Origin: Candidatus Bariatricus faecipullorum
GTDB taxonomy: Bacteria > Bacillota > Clostridia > Lachnospirales > Lachnospiraceae
Length of the DNA: 64,000 nucleotides
Assembly (NCBI GenBank): GCA_019118525.1
Contig: DWYV01000015.1
Coordinates: forward strand, 1-64,000
Direction: 5' to 3'
Shown: positions 17,090-26,140 of the stretch, one piece after another
Layout of the letters: every line of letters starts with the position of its first letter
How positions within the stretch are numbered: position 1 is the stretch's first letter
Program-made: the position numbers and the translations under genes
The notes under the pieces: generated by a model
Databases searched by the model: none
What the model was told of the DNA's origin: nothing
What the model saw: only the letters and a program-made list of their open reading frames with translations

Positions 17090-17545
17090 CTACGATTCTT
17101 CCAGCAGTTTCTTCAGCTTCTCGATAAGAACAATGGTATCGTCCACGGTCCGGACCGCACACATAATGGTGTCGTCCCCGGCGATGCAGCCCACGATTTC
17201 ACTAAAATGCATGGCGTCCAGGGCGGCGGCCACCGCCATGGCCATGCCGGCCGCGGTCTTGATGACCAGAATATTCTGGGCCATGTCCATGGAAGAAAAC
17301 CCGTCCCGGAAAATCCGCACGTATTTTTCTGCCATGGCGTCCGTGTCCCCCTGAAGTACGGCGTAGCGCTGTCTGCCGTTTGCCGCCGGAACCTTGGTCA
17401 GCTTCAGGTCCCGGATATCCCGGGACACCGTGGCCTGGGTCACATGAAAGCCGGCCTGGTTCAGATATTCCGCCAGTTCCTCCTGGGTCTCAATCTGGTA
17501 TTTTCCTATAAGCTCTACTATTTTCGTATGGCGACTGCCTTTCAT
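17090..17545 (-). CDS. argR: Arginine repressor
   Basis: A 151-residue ArgR/AhrC. The N-terminal winged helix (about 1-70) includes the helix-turn-helix VTQATVSRDIRDL. The C-terminal domain (about 80-150) has the arginine-binding, hexamer-forming GCIAGDDTIMCAVR. It represses arginine synthesis and can activate catabolism as an arginine-bound hexamer. It lies 3 bases after nadK and 8 bases before recN, a placement conserved in Firmicutes. AAAGGAAA precedes the ATG. The only local candidate target is the ArgD-like gene at 2.9-4.1 kb. Confidence 0.97.
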   Translation of the reverse strand: MKGSRHTKIVELIGKYQIETQEELAEYLNQAGFHVTQATVSRDIRDLKLTKVPAANGRQRYAVLQGDTDAMAEKYVRIFRDGFSSMDMAQNILVIKTAAGMAMAVAAALDAMHFSEIVGCIAGDDTIMCAVRTVDDTIVLIEKLKKLLEES

Positions 17546-17548
17546 GTT

Positions 17549-18382
17549 CTAATTTCCTTTCAACTTCTCACGCAGAGTTTCCAAAAAACTGATTTTGTTA
17601 AGCTTCACAATCCGGGTGGTCTGCCAGGCCTTCCGGATATGTACCCGGTCACCGGTATGCAAAACCGTCACGTCCTCCCCGTCAAAGGTCACGGCCGCTT
17701 CCGTATCCTGGTTCCGTCTGGACCCGATTTCGATAACAATCTCATCTTCGTCCGACAGAATGATACTGCTGGAATTCAGGGCATGGGGACAAATGGGCGT
17801 TACCACCAGAAGGGAAGCCGTGGGCTCCACAATCGGTCCGCCGGCGGACAGATTATAGGCCGTGGAACCGTTCGGCGTGGACACCAGAATCCCGTCCGCC
17901 TGATAGGAATTCAGAAACGCCCCGTTGACATACAGATTAAACTGCAGGACCCGCAAAGGCCCGTTTCTCGTCACCACGATATCATTAAAAGCCACATCCC
18001 GGTGTTTCTCATGGATGGAGCCGTAAAGCATCATCCTGCTCTCAATGGTATAATTGCCGGACAGCAGCTGGTTCAGTCCTTCCTCCACATGGTGCACCTC
18101 CACCTCGGTCAGATATCCCAGGGTTCCCATGTTGATGCCAAGGAGCGGAATCTCCGTCCCGAACAGCTTCCGGGCGGCCTGCAGGAAGGTGCCGTCCCCT
18201 CCGATAACCAGGGCGCAGTCCGTGTCCGCCGGGACTTCCGGGACCGCCTCCCGGCCCAGGACGCCGGGCATGGAACTGGCCCAGGTCCGTCCCTTGTTCT
18301 CCAGGAACCGGGCCACCTGCTCCGTAATTTTGTGATTTTCGTCTTTTCCTTCGTTTGTAATAATATAAAAGTGTTCCATCAT
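17549..18382 (-). CDS. nadK: NAD kinase
   Basis: A 277-residue NAD+ kinase that makes NADP+ from NAD+ and ATP or polyphosphate. It has GGDGT (LVIGGDGTFLQAAR, about residue 60), LGINMGTLGYL, the NE/D motif region TRNGPL, and the Gly-rich TPNGSTAYNLSAGGPIVEP. The first two codons are both ATG; either could start. No clear Shine-Dalgarno precedes it and tlyA ends 8 bases before, so translation is probably coupled. Confidence 0.96.
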   Translation of the reverse strand: MMEHFYIITNEGKDENHKITEQVARFLENKGRTWASSMPGVLGREAVPEVPADTDCALVIGGDGTFLQAARKLFGTEIPLLGINMGTLGYLTEVEVHHVEEGLNQLLSGNYTIESRMMLYGSIHEKHRDVAFNDIVVTRNGPLRVLQFNLYVNGAFLNSYQADGILVSTPNGSTAYNLSAGGPIVEPTASLLVVTPICPHALNSSSIILSDEDEIVIEIGSRRNQDTEAAVTFDGEDVTVLHTGDRVHIRKAWQTTRIVKLNKISFLETLREKLKGN

Positions 18383-18390
18383 ACGCAGTC

Positions 18391-19206
18391 TTATTCTTTC
18401 TTTGCCAGTGTGTCAAATGCCGCGTCCGCCACGGCTCTGAGATTGATAGTTTCCGCCAGATATTCCGAACCCGCAGGACATTTTTTCAGATGCATCAGAT
18501 ACTCGATGTTTCCTTCCGGTCCTTTTATGGGAGAAAAATCCAGCGCCTTTATCTGAAATCCAAGGGAAAGGGCTGTTCCGGTGATATGTTCCAGCACTTC
18601 CAGATGGGTGCTTTTTTCCCGTACCACTCCCTTTTTCCCTACCTTTTCCCTGCCGGCCTCGAACTGAGGCTTTACCAGGGCGACGATTTCTCCTTCCTCT
18701 GTCAGATACGCCCGCACGGCAGGCAGGACTTTGTCCAGGGAAATAAACGATACGTCGATAGAGGAAAAATCAATGGGTTCTCCCAGGTCTTCCGGCGTCA
18801 CATAGCGGATGTTGGTTTTTTCCATACAGACCACCCGCTCATCCTGGCGGAGTTTCCAGTCCAGCTGTCCTCTGCCCACGTCAATGGCGAAGACCTTTCT
18901 GGCGCCGTTCTGTAACATACAGTCGGTAAATCCTCCGGTGGAAGCGCCCACGTCGGTGCAGACTTTCCCTTCCACCGACAGGTCAAAATTTCTCATGGCT
19001 TTTTCCAGTTTCAGTCCGCCCCGGCTCACATAGGGAAGGGCGTGTCCCCGCACCTCGATAACGGCGTCTTCCGGGAAGGTGCTTCCCGCCTTGTCCTCTT
19101 TCTGGCCGTCCACATATACATTTCCTGCCATAATCACCGCCTTCGCCTTTTCCCGGGAAGGCGCCAGATTCCGTTTTACAAGCAGAATATCCAGCCGTTC
19201 TTTCAT
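18391..19206 (-). CDS. tlyA: TlyA family rRNA 2'-O-methyltransferase (hemolysin-like)
   Basis: A 271-residue protein with an N-terminal S4 RNA-binding domain (1-60, RLDILLVKRNLAPSREKAKA) and a FtsJ/RrmJ-type Rossmann methyltransferase (about 60-245; motif I DVGASTGGFTDCML). Relatives 2'-O-methylate 16S/23S rRNA cytidines and confer capreomycin sensitivity; the hemolysin label is historical. Its start overlaps the dxs stop by 4 bases. This dxs-tlyA-nadK-argR-recN order is widespread in Firmicutes. Confidence 0.93.
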   Translation of the reverse strand: MKERLDILLVKRNLAPSREKAKAVIMAGNVYVDGQKEDKAGSTFPEDAVIEVRGHALPYVSRGGLKLEKAMRNFDLSVEGKVCTDVGASTGGFTDCMLQNGARKVFAIDVGRGQLDWKLRQDERVVCMEKTNIRYVTPEDLGEPIDFSSIDVSFISLDKVLPAVRAYLTEEGEIVALVKPQFEAGREKVGKKGVVREKSTHLEVLEHITGTALSLGFQIKALDFSPIKGPEGNIEYLMHLKKCPAGSEYLAETINLRAVADAAFDTLAKKE

Positions 19207-21098
19207 TCCTTCTGTCCTTTCTTCGTATCTGCGTTTATCATCAGCCAGGCCGTCACGGTCCGGGCCGTAATGGAAGGCGCATCCAGAAGGACTTCCTCCC
19301 GGAGAATATCCACACTTCCGTGCTCGATGTAATCGTCCGGCAGCGCCGCCGTCAGCACATGGACCGGCAGGTTCTGGTCTTCCACAAATGCCTCCACCTG
19401 TTCCCCGTATCCCCCGGTCTTTACATTTTCCTCCACAGTGAGAATCAGCTGATGGTCTTTCGCCAGCTCCCGGAGCATACCGCCGTCCAGCGGTTTTACA
19501 AACCGGGCGTTTACCAGCGAACAGTTGTAGCCGGTGTTCTTCAGAAGCCGTCTGACTTCTGCCGCCGTATCCATCATATGTCCCACGCCGATAACGGCGA
19601 TGTCTTCTTCTTCATAAATCCACTCACTTTTCCCGTACTCCACAGGGCTGCGGAATTCCCGGAAATTCTCACTGGCCTCGCCCCTCGGATACCGCAGGGC
19701 GGCCGGAGATTCCATACGCACGGCAAACCGCAGCATGTCCGCCAGCTCCCATTTGTTCTTGGGGGCCATTACCGTCATGTTGGGAATGGCAGAGAGATAG
19801 GACAAGTCGAAGATTCCCTGATGGGTCTCTCCGTCGCTTCCCACAAGCCCTGCCCGGTCGATGGCAAAGGTAACCGGCAGATTCTGCAGACAGACGTCGT
19901 GAATTATCTGGTCATATCCCCGCTGAAGAAAGGAGGAATAAACGGCAAATACCGGGTGCAGTCCGGCCGCCGCCAGTCCCGCGGAAAACGTCACCGCATG
20001 TCCCTCCGCAATGCCCACGTCAAAAAAGCGGTCCGGAAAATGCCGGTGAAACGCCGCCAGTCCGGTTCCGTCCTCCATGGCCGCGGTAATGGCGGTCAGA
20101 CGCTTATCCTTCTTTCCCATATCCAGCATGACCTTGGAAAACACGTCGGTATAGCTGTCCTTCGTTTTCTTTTTCAGGGGTTCCCCGGTGGCAATGTCAA
20201 AAGGTGCCGTTCCATGGAACCTGGCCGGATTCTCTTCTGCCGGCCAGTAGCCTTTTCCCTTCCGGGTCAGGACATGAAGCAGTACCGGCCCACGGACCCG
20301 CTTTGCCTCCTGAAAGGCCCGCTCCAGAGCCCGGATGTCATGGCCGTTTACCGGTCCCAGATATTTGATTCCCATATCCTCAAAAAACATTCCCGGCACA
20401 AAAAGCTGCTTAATGCTGTTTTTCGTCCGCCGCAGGTGCCGCACGATTTTATCCCCGCCTACCGGAAAACTTCCGATGGCGTTTTCCACGGCGCTCTTAA
20501 AGTCCGTGTAGGCCTCCGTGGTGCGGACGTCGTCCAGATACCGGGACATCCCGCCCACATTCTGGGATATGGACATGTTGTTGTCATTCAGAACGATAAT
20601 AAAATTTGTTTTCAGGGTGGCCGCGTTGTTCAGCGCCTCATAGGCCATTCCCCCGGTCAGGGACCCGTCCCCGATGACAGAGACAACGGAATACTCCTCC
20701 CCCCGGATGTCCCGGCCCCGGACATATCCAAGTCCTGCCGATACGGAGGTGGAACTGTGCCCCGTGTCAAAGGCGTCACAGTCGCTTTCCTTCCGTTTGG
20801 GGAATCCGCTCATGCCTCCATATTTCCGGAGGCCGTCAAACCCCTCCCGTCTTCCCGTCAGCAGCTTGTGCGTGTAGGACTGGTGTCCTACATCCCAGAT
20901 AATCTTATCTTCCGGCAGATGGAAGATCCGGTGCATGGCAATGGTCAGCTCCACCACTCCCAGGTTGGACGCCAGATGCCCCCCGGACCTGCTGATTTTC
21001 TCGATGAGAAAATCCCTGATTTCCTCCGCCAGAACGGGAAGCTCCTCCTCTTCCAGCAGCTGGATATCGTTCGCCTTCTGGATTTTTTCCAGATACAT
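19203..21098 (-). CDS. dxs: 1-deoxy-D-xylulose-5-phosphate synthase
   Basis: A 631-residue thiamine-diphosphate enzyme making DXP from pyruvate and glyceraldehyde-3-phosphate, the entry step of the MEP isoprenoid pathway. The ThDP motif GDGSLTGGMAYEALNNA is near residue 150. The pyrimidine domain has GIAEGHAVTFSAGLA with the key Glu, then DRAGLVGSDGETHQG. The C-terminal transketolase domain completes the fold. The ATG at 21098 follows GAGGTG. It is directly downstream of the prenyl diphosphate synthase, a functional pairing. Confidence 0.97.
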   Translation of the reverse strand: MYLEKIQKANDIQLLEEEELPVLAEEIRDFLIEKISRSGGHLASNLGVVELTIAMHRIFHLPEDKIIWDVGHQSYTHKLLTGRREGFDGLRKYGGMSGFPKRKESDCDAFDTGHSSTSVSAGLGYVRGRDIRGEEYSVVSVIGDGSLTGGMAYEALNNAATLKTNFIIVLNDNNMSISQNVGGMSRYLDDVRTTEAYTDFKSAVENAIGSFPVGGDKIVRHLRRTKNSIKQLFVPGMFFEDMGIKYLGPVNGHDIRALERAFQEAKRVRGPVLLHVLTRKGKGYWPAEENPARFHGTAPFDIATGEPLKKKTKDSYTDVFSKVMLDMGKKDKRLTAITAAMEDGTGLAAFHRHFPDRFFDVGIAEGHAVTFSAGLAAAGLHPVFAVYSSFLQRGYDQIIHDVCLQNLPVTFAIDRAGLVGSDGETHQGIFDLSYLSAIPNMTVMAPKNKWELADMLRFAVRMESPAALRYPRGEASENFREFRSPVEYGKSEWIYEEEDIAVIGVGHMMDTAAEVRRLLKNTGYNCSLVNARFVKPLDGGMLRELAKDHQLILTVEENVKTGGYGEQVEAFVEDQNLPVHVLTAALPDDYIEHGSVDILREEVLLDAPSITARTVTAWLMINADTKKGQKE

Positions 21099-21112
21099 GG
21101 CCTCTCACCTCT

Positions 21113-22003
21113 CTATTTTTTCCTGTGTACCAGTTCGCCCACCAGCCAGACCAGGAAGGGATTCTCATATCCCAGTCCTTCCAGGAGTTCCACTGCCTCC
21201 CTGGAAACGGCCGCCGCGTCTTCCCGGGCCCCCGCAAGGCCCCGTATGGTCACATAGGTTGTCTTCTCGTTTTTTTCATCGCTGTGAACCGGTTTTCCCA
21301 GTTCCTCCGTGGTGCTGGTCACATCCAGAATATCGTCTTCTATCTGGAAGGCCAGACCGATGTCTCCGGCGATTTTCTCCACCGTCTTTACCTGCTCTTC
21401 GGAAGCGCCTGCCAGCACGGCTCCCACCATCATGGCCGCTTCAATCAGGGCGCCTGTCTTCAGTGCATAGATAAAATCCAGCATATCCCGGTCCAGGCTT
21501 TTTCCGCTCTGGGCCACATCCACGGTCTGTCCGCCTATCATGCCGTAAATCCCCGCCTTCCGGGCCAGAATCTGCAGGGCCTTCCCTGCTTCCGGCATTT
21601 TCTCCGGGGCTGTGTCAAAAGCCTTCAGGGCCGTCTCAAAAGCATAGTTTAAAAGGGCGTCCCCCGCCAGAATGCCCATGGCCTCTCCATAGACCACATG
21701 GGTGGTTTTTCTCCCCCTGCGGTACTCATCGTTGTCCATGGCAGGCAAATCATCGTGGACCAGGGAATAGGTGTGTATCATTTCCAGGGCTGCCATAAAG
21801 GGTTCAATGATCTTTCCTGTTCCCCCGAACATCAGAAAGGTTTCCCGCATCAGCAGGGGGCGCAGCCGCTTCCCGCCTGCCAGGAGGCTGTATTCCATGG
21901 CCTCCATAATTTCCTTCTGGTATCCTTCCGGTCTGGGAAGATACGCTTTCAGAACCGCTTCCACTTCCCGGGTCTTCTGTTCCTGCAACGCTTTAAAATT
22001 CAT
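21113..22003 (-). CDS. ispA: Farnesyl/geranylgeranyl diphosphate synthase
   Basis: A 296-residue trans-prenyltransferase condensing IPP onto allylic diphosphates. The first Asp-rich motif is in HDDLPAMDNDEYRRG and the second in FQIEDDILDV; GGKRLRPLL binds diphosphate. The two residues before DDLPAMD suit a short-chain (C15-type) enzyme, but chain length is not certain. I prefer the ATG at 22003, six bases after GGAG; an ATG four codons earlier (22015) is possible. The start lies inside the end of xseB. Confidence 0.93.
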   Translation of the reverse strand: MNFKALQEQKTREVEAVLKAYLPRPEGYQKEIMEAMEYSLLAGGKRLRPLLMRETFLMFGGTGKIIEPFMAALEMIHTYSLVHDDLPAMDNDEYRRGRKTTHVVYGEAMGILAGDALLNYAFETALKAFDTAPEKMPEAGKALQILARKAGIYGMIGGQTVDVAQSGKSLDRDMLDFIYALKTGALIEAAMMVGAVLAGASEEQVKTVEKIAGDIGLAFQIEDDILDVTSTTEELGKPVHSDEKNEKTTYVTIRGLAGAREDAAAVSREAVELLEGLGYENPFLVWLVGELVHRKK

Positions 22004-22232
22004 GTGTCTCTCCATTCTCTTCCAGAATCAGTACCTGCTTCTCCACCTGGTCAATCTTCTCGCTGCACTGCCGGAGCATGTCCATTCCCTGCTTATAAAG
22101 CCGGAAGGATTCCTCCAGGGACAGGTCCCCTTTCTCCAGGTTCTCCGCCACAGTGTCCAGCTTCTCAAAAAGGCTGTCCAGGGTTTCTTCTTTCCCTTCG
22201 CCTGTCTCCTCTTTTCTGATTTCCTCAGACAT
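21993..22232 (-). CDS. xseB: Exodeoxyribonuclease VII small subunit
   Basis: A 79-residue helical protein with the XseB signature FEKLDTVAENLEKGDLSLEESFRLYKQGMD cut into adjacent helices. Several copies bind the large subunit XseA to form ExoVII, which degrades single-stranded DNA from both ends. GGAGG precedes the ATG. It overlaps the xseA stop by 8 bases and the ispA start by 11, indicating translational coupling. Confidence 0.95.
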   Translation of the reverse strand: MSEEIRKEETGEGKEETLDSLFEKLDTVAENLEKGDLSLEESFRLYKQGMDMLRQCSEKIDQVEKQVLILEENGETHEF

Positions 22233-23511
22233 GGTATTCCTCCTTTTCCGCCTCTTCGGCCAGGGCCCGGATGCGTCCGTCCCTTACATGAATCAGGAGC
22301 CGGTCGCCCGGCTTTACATCTGCCGTCTGCCGTATGGCATGTCCCTTCTCATCCGCCACCCAGGCATAGCCCTGATTCAGCTTCTCCAGGGGGGACAGTC
22401 CCTTCAGGCGCTGAATGCAGACTTCCAGTCTGTGCCGGCCGGCATTTAACCGGTCTCTCATCAGACGGGGCAGTTTTTCTCCCAGCGCGTCTCTCCTTCT
22501 GGCTGCTTCCTCCAGCTTCCGGTTCATCTCCCCGGGAAGTTTTTCTTCCAGGGAAGCCAGTCTCTGCCGGTAATCCAGCACCCGGGTTCGGGGGCTCTGC
22601 CGGGAAATGCGCATTTTTTTCTGCGCCAGAAGCAGCTTTTGCTCCTTCAGTTTTCCGGACATGGCCCGGGAAAGCGCGGCCTTTCCTTCCAGCAGTTTCC
22701 CCTGAAACTCTGCCAGGGAAAAGACCGCCAGCTCTGCTGCCGCCGAGGGGGTGGGCGCGCGTAAATCCGCCACATAATCAATAATCGTGGTGTCTGTCTC
22801 ATGGCCCACAGCCGAAATCACCGGAGTCCTGCAGTCAAACACCGCACGGGCTACTTTTTCCTCATTGAAAGCCCACAAGTCCTCCATGGAGCCGCCGCCT
22901 CTTCCTACTATCATTACATCCACGCCTGCCGCATCCACGGTCCGGATGGCTTTTACAATGCTGTCCGCAGCACCCTCTCCCTGCACCTGGGCCGGGCAGA
23001 GCAGAAGCTGGACATAGGGATTGCGCCTGTGGGATATCTGGATAATATCCCGCACCGCCGCACCGGTGGAAGCGGTCACCACGCCCACCCGGAAGGCATA
23101 CCGGGGAATGGGCTTTTTGTATTCCGGGGCAAACATCCCCATCTCTTCCAGTTCCTTTTTGAGAGCCTGAAATTTCTCATAAAGCAGGCCGGCACCGTCC
23201 AGTACGATTTCCCGGGCGTAGAGCTGATACTTTCCGTCCCGCTCATAGACGCGGATACTTCCCAGTACAATGACCTGCTGCCCTTCGCTCATGCGAAAAG
23301 AAAGCCCGCTCCGCTGCCCGGCAAACATAACGCAGGCAATCGTTCCGGACTCATCTTTCAGCGAAAAATAAATATGACCGGAAGTGTGGTATTTGACATT
23401 GGACACTTCCCCTTTTACATAAATCCGATTCAGCATGAAGTCCTGCGCAAACATATTCTTGATGTAAGCGTTGACTTCCCTGACTGTATATACGTTCTTC
23501 ATCTGTGCCAA
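22225..23511 (-). CDS. xseA: Exodeoxyribonuclease VII large subunit
   Basis: A 428-residue XseA: N-terminal OB-fold (1-100, YVKGEVSNVKYHTSGHIYFSLKD), a catalytic domain with GVVTASTGAAVRDI and IVGRGGGSMEDLWAFNEE plus PVISAVGHETDTTIIDYVADLRAPTPS in order, then a long coiled coil (about 265-370). The frame opens at a TTG (23511) beside the nusB stop; an ATG three codons later (23502, MKNVYTV) is the alternative. Neither has a strong ribosome-binding site, so translation probably follows nusB. Confidence 0.95.
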   Translation of the reverse strand: MAQMKNVYTVREVNAYIKNMFAQDFMLNRIYVKGEVSNVKYHTSGHIYFSLKDESGTIACVMFAGQRSGLSFRMSEGQQVIVLGSIRVYERDGKYQLYAREIVLDGAGLLYEKFQALKKELEEMGMFAPEYKKPIPRYAFRVGVVTASTGAAVRDIIQISHRRNPYVQLLLCPAQVQGEGAADSIVKAIRTVDAAGVDVMIVGRGGGSMEDLWAFNEEKVARAVFDCRTPVISAVGHETDTTIIDYVADLRAPTPSAAAELAVFSLAEFQGKLLEGKAALSRAMSGKLKEQKLLLAQKKMRISRQSPRTRVLDYRQRLASLEEKLPGEMNRKLEEAARRRDALGEKLPRLMRDRLNAGRHRLEVCIQRLKGLSPLEKLNQGYAWVADEKGHAIRQTADVKPGDRLLIHVRDGRIRALAEEAEKEEYHV

Positions 23512-23512
23512 A

Positions 23513-23908
23513 TCACATCATCTTTCCCAGGATACCGTTGACAAAGGCCGGTCCCTCATCACCGGAAAACCGCTTTGCAAGCTCCACAGCCTCATTGACG
23601 GCCACTTTTTCCGGAATATCCTCATCCCATTTCATCTCATAGACGGCCAGTCTTAAAATCGTCAGGTCCACCTTGTTCATCCGGCTGGTCTTCCATCCGC
23701 TGGAATGGGTGTTAATCAGGCTGTCAATCTCCTCCAGGTGCTCCAGCACGGCCCGGGCCTTCTGCAGCATATAGGCGTAGTCCTTCTCCGACACCTGCTC
23801 CAGCTGGTTCAGATACAGTTCAAACTGCTCTGCAGCCGGAGTGTCCCCGGAAAACTCCACACCAAATATCATCTTGAATATATGCTCTCTGAGCTCGCTT
23901 CTTCCCAT
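23513..23908 (-). CDS. nusB: Transcription antitermination factor NusB
   Basis: A 131-residue all-helical NusB, which joins S10 on boxA RNA to prevent premature termination in rRNA operons. Family signals are the N-terminal REHIFKMIFG, the central SSGWKTSRMNKVDLTILRLAVYEM and the C-terminal VAVNEAVELAKRFSGDEGPAFVNGILGK regions. AGGAG precedes the ATG. It lies between asp23 and xseA, as in most Clostridia. Confidence 0.96.
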   Translation of the reverse strand: MGRSELREHIFKMIFGVEFSGDTPAAEQFELYLNQLEQVSEKDYAYMLQKARAVLEHLEEIDSLINTHSSGWKTSRMNKVDLTILRLAVYEMKWDEDIPEKVAVNEAVELAKRFSGDEGPAFVNGILGKMM

Positions 23909-23949
23909 GTCTTTCTCCTAAAATCCTGCTGTATTTTTTCCGGCAGAGC

Positions 23950-24333
23950 CTAATTCTCTTCCGGCATGTCCACGCCGGCAACCCGGACGTTAACGTCGGC
24001 CACGGTCAGGCCTGTCATATTTTCAATGGCCGCTTTGACCTTCTCCTGCACTTTCGCGGTGGTCTCCATGATGTTCTCTCCGTATTTCAGATTCAGTGCC
24101 AGGGATACGGTTACGATGCCTTCCAGCACGTCTACCCTGACCCCTTTGGAGAGACTTTTCATGCCAAGCTTAGCAATCAGTTCTCTCGTGGCATTTCCCG
24201 CCATGGAGGATACGCCTTCCACTTCCATGGCCGCAAGGCCTGCGATAATCGCCACCACTTCGTCCGCAATCTGCACTTCGCCGAGGCTTTCCTCAGCTGC
24301 CATGGTGTAGCTGTTCTTTTCTTCTCTGCTCAT
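23950..24333 (-). CDS. Asp23/Gls24 family envelope stress protein (YqhY-like)
   Basis: A 127-residue Asp23/Gls24 protein with the conserved EVQIADEVVAIIAGLAAMEVEGV start and the LKYGENI and VNVRVAGV motifs. The family is linked to cell-envelope stress. In Firmicutes the copy next to nusB (yqhY) has been tied to control of acetyl-CoA carboxylase and lipid synthesis. It heads the nusB-xse-isp-dxs cluster. AAGGAGG is well placed before the ATG, and TGGTATAAT about 60 bases upstream (24381-24420 region) is a probable extended -10 promoter. Confidence 0.92.
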   Translation of the reverse strand: MSREEKNSYTMAAEESLGEVQIADEVVAIIAGLAAMEVEGVSSMAGNATRELIAKLGMKSLSKGVRVDVLEGIVTVSLALNLKYGENIMETTAKVQEKVKAAIENMTGLTVADVNVRVAGVDMPEEN

Positions 24334-24435
24334 TAAAAAACCTCCTTTTAAGGTATTTTTCCCATCACTTAAACATCTGTCCGTATTATACCATAATTTC
24401 CAAAATGGGGAAACCCCCCGGGTAAAGGGATTTTT

Positions 24436-26028
24436 CTAGGAGCGGCCGAATTCAGACAGTATAAGTCCCGGGTTTCTCTCCTGCACCAGACGGATGCTCC
24501 AGTCGTTGACAAACAGAAGGAGGGGCCGGTCTTTCAGGTCCTTGATTTTTTTCATGTCGGAGGTGCCGGTCAGCCTGTCCATGTCGATGTCCTCGTTTTC
24601 TATCCAGCGGATATGCTCATAGGGCAGGGTGTCCATCCGGATGTCTACCCGGTACTCATTTTCCAGCCGGTATTTCAGCACGTCAAACTGAAGGACGCCT
24701 ACTACACCCACGATGATCTCTTCCATACCGGTATTGAATTCCTGGAAAATCTGAATGGCTCCTTCCTGGGCAATCTGGCTGATTCCCTTGATAAACTGCT
24801 TCCGTTTCATGGTATCCACCTGACGCACCCGGGCGAAATGTTCCGGCGCAAAGGTGGGAATCCCTTCATAGGCAAATTTTTCCGGGGAGGTGGTCAGGGT
24901 GTCCCCGATGGAGAAAATTCCCGGGTCAAAGACACCGATGATGTCCCCGCCGTACGCCGTCTCCACCATCTTTCTCTCACTGGCCATCAGCTGCTGCGGC
25001 TGGGAAAGACGCACCTTTTTTCCGCCCTGGACATGAAACACGTCCATACCCGCCTGAAATTCACCGGAACAGATTCGCATAAACGCAATTCTGTCCCGGT
25101 GCGCCTTATTCATGTTTGCCTGGATTTTAAACACAAAGGCAGAGAAGTCCGTCTCCTTCATGGGGTCAATCTCTCCTTTGTCCGACATTCTGGGCAGAGG
25201 CGGCGTGGTCATTTTCAGGAAATGTTCCAGAAAGGTCTCCACACCGAAGTTGGTCAGCGCCGAGCCAAAGAACACCGGGGAGAGTTTTCCCTGACTCACC
25301 AGTTCCTGGTCGAATTCCGCGCTGGCTCCGTCCAGAAGTTCAATCTCCTCTTCCAGCTTTTCATACTGCTCCGAAGTGACAGACTGTGTCGCCTCCTCAC
25401 TGCGGATGGGAACTTTTTTCACTTCCCCCATAACGGTTCCTTTCCGCGTGTCATAGAAAAGCTCCAGTTCTTTTGTATTCCGGTCATACACGCCCCGGAA
25501 CTCCTTTCCGGAGCCGATAGGCCAGTTGATGGGGCAGGTGGCGATGCCCAGCTCTTTTTCAATGTCATCCAGAAGGTCAAAGGTATCCATGGCCTCCCGG
25601 TCCATTTTGTTGATAAAGGTAAAAATCGGAATGTGGCGCATCACACAGACCTTGAAAAGTTTTCTGGTCTGGGCCTCCACGCCTTTGGACCCGTCAATTA
25701 CCATAACGGCGGAATCCGCCGCCATCAGGGTCCGGTAAGTATCCTCGGAAAAGTCCTGGTGGCCCGGCGTATCCAGGATATTAATGCAGTAGCCGCCGTA
25801 CTGAAACTGCAGCACGGAAGAAGTAACCGAAATACCTCTTTCCTTTTCTATCTCCATCCAGTCCGAAACGGCGTGCCTTGCTGTTGCCTTTCCTTTTACG
25901 GAACCGGCCTGGGCAATGGCGCCCCCGTACAGCAGAAACTTCTCCGTCAGGGTTGTTTTTCCCGCATCCGGGTGGGAAATAATCGCAAAGGTTCTTCTCT
26001 TTTTTATTTCACTGATAAAATCTTCCAT
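24436..26028 (-). CDS. prfC: Peptide chain release factor 3
   Basis: A 530-residue RF3 GTPase that recycles RF1/RF2 after termination. The G domain has SHPDAGKTTLTEK (G1), RGISVTSSV (G2), DTPGHQDF (G3) and NKMD (G4). Domain 2 and the RF3-specific C-terminal domain follow (GVVGVLQFDVLKYRLENEY). The start is the ATG at 26028 (MEDFISEIKKR), six bases after GAGGAG; the longer frame to 26241 overlaps spoIIIAH and is not coding. It has its own promoter after the sporulation operon. Confidence 0.96.
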   Translation of the reverse strand: MEDFISEIKKRRTFAIISHPDAGKTTLTEKFLLYGGAIAQAGSVKGKATARHAVSDWMEIEKERGISVTSSVLQFQYGGYCINILDTPGHQDFSEDTYRTLMAADSAVMVIDGSKGVEAQTRKLFKVCVMRHIPIFTFINKMDREAMDTFDLLDDIEKELGIATCPINWPIGSGKEFRGVYDRNTKELELFYDTRKGTVMGEVKKVPIRSEEATQSVTSEQYEKLEEEIELLDGASAEFDQELVSQGKLSPVFFGSALTNFGVETFLEHFLKMTTPPLPRMSDKGEIDPMKETDFSAFVFKIQANMNKAHRDRIAFMRICSGEFQAGMDVFHVQGGKKVRLSQPQQLMASERKMVETAYGGDIIGVFDPGIFSIGDTLTTSPEKFAYEGIPTFAPEHFARVRQVDTMKRKQFIKGISQIAQEGAIQIFQEFNTGMEEIIVGVVGVLQFDVLKYRLENEYRVDIRMDTLPYEHIRWIENEDIDMDRLTGTSDMKKIKDLKDRPLLLFVNDWSIRLVQERNPGLILSEFGRS

Positions 26029-26083
26029 CTCAGACTCCTCATTTACGTTCCTTTTTTCTCCGGCATGGCCGGCATTCTTTCCT

Positions 26084-26112
26084 AGTGTAACACAGACCGC
26101 ACCTTCGTGCAA
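26084..26112 (-). promoter_or_regulatory. Promoter of prfC
   Basis: TTGCAC (26107-26112), 17-base spacer, TACACT (26084-26089), in the 112-base gap between spoIIIAH and prfC. Start of transcription is predicted near 26077. Confidence 0.65.
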
Positions 26113-26140
26113 ATCATTTCCCTGGTTCCCGGCGGTTTCT

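Noticed and set aside
19320..21257. A 645-codon plus-strand open frame opposite dxs
   Set aside because: Antisense shadow of a clearly conserved enzyme; composition is not protein-like.
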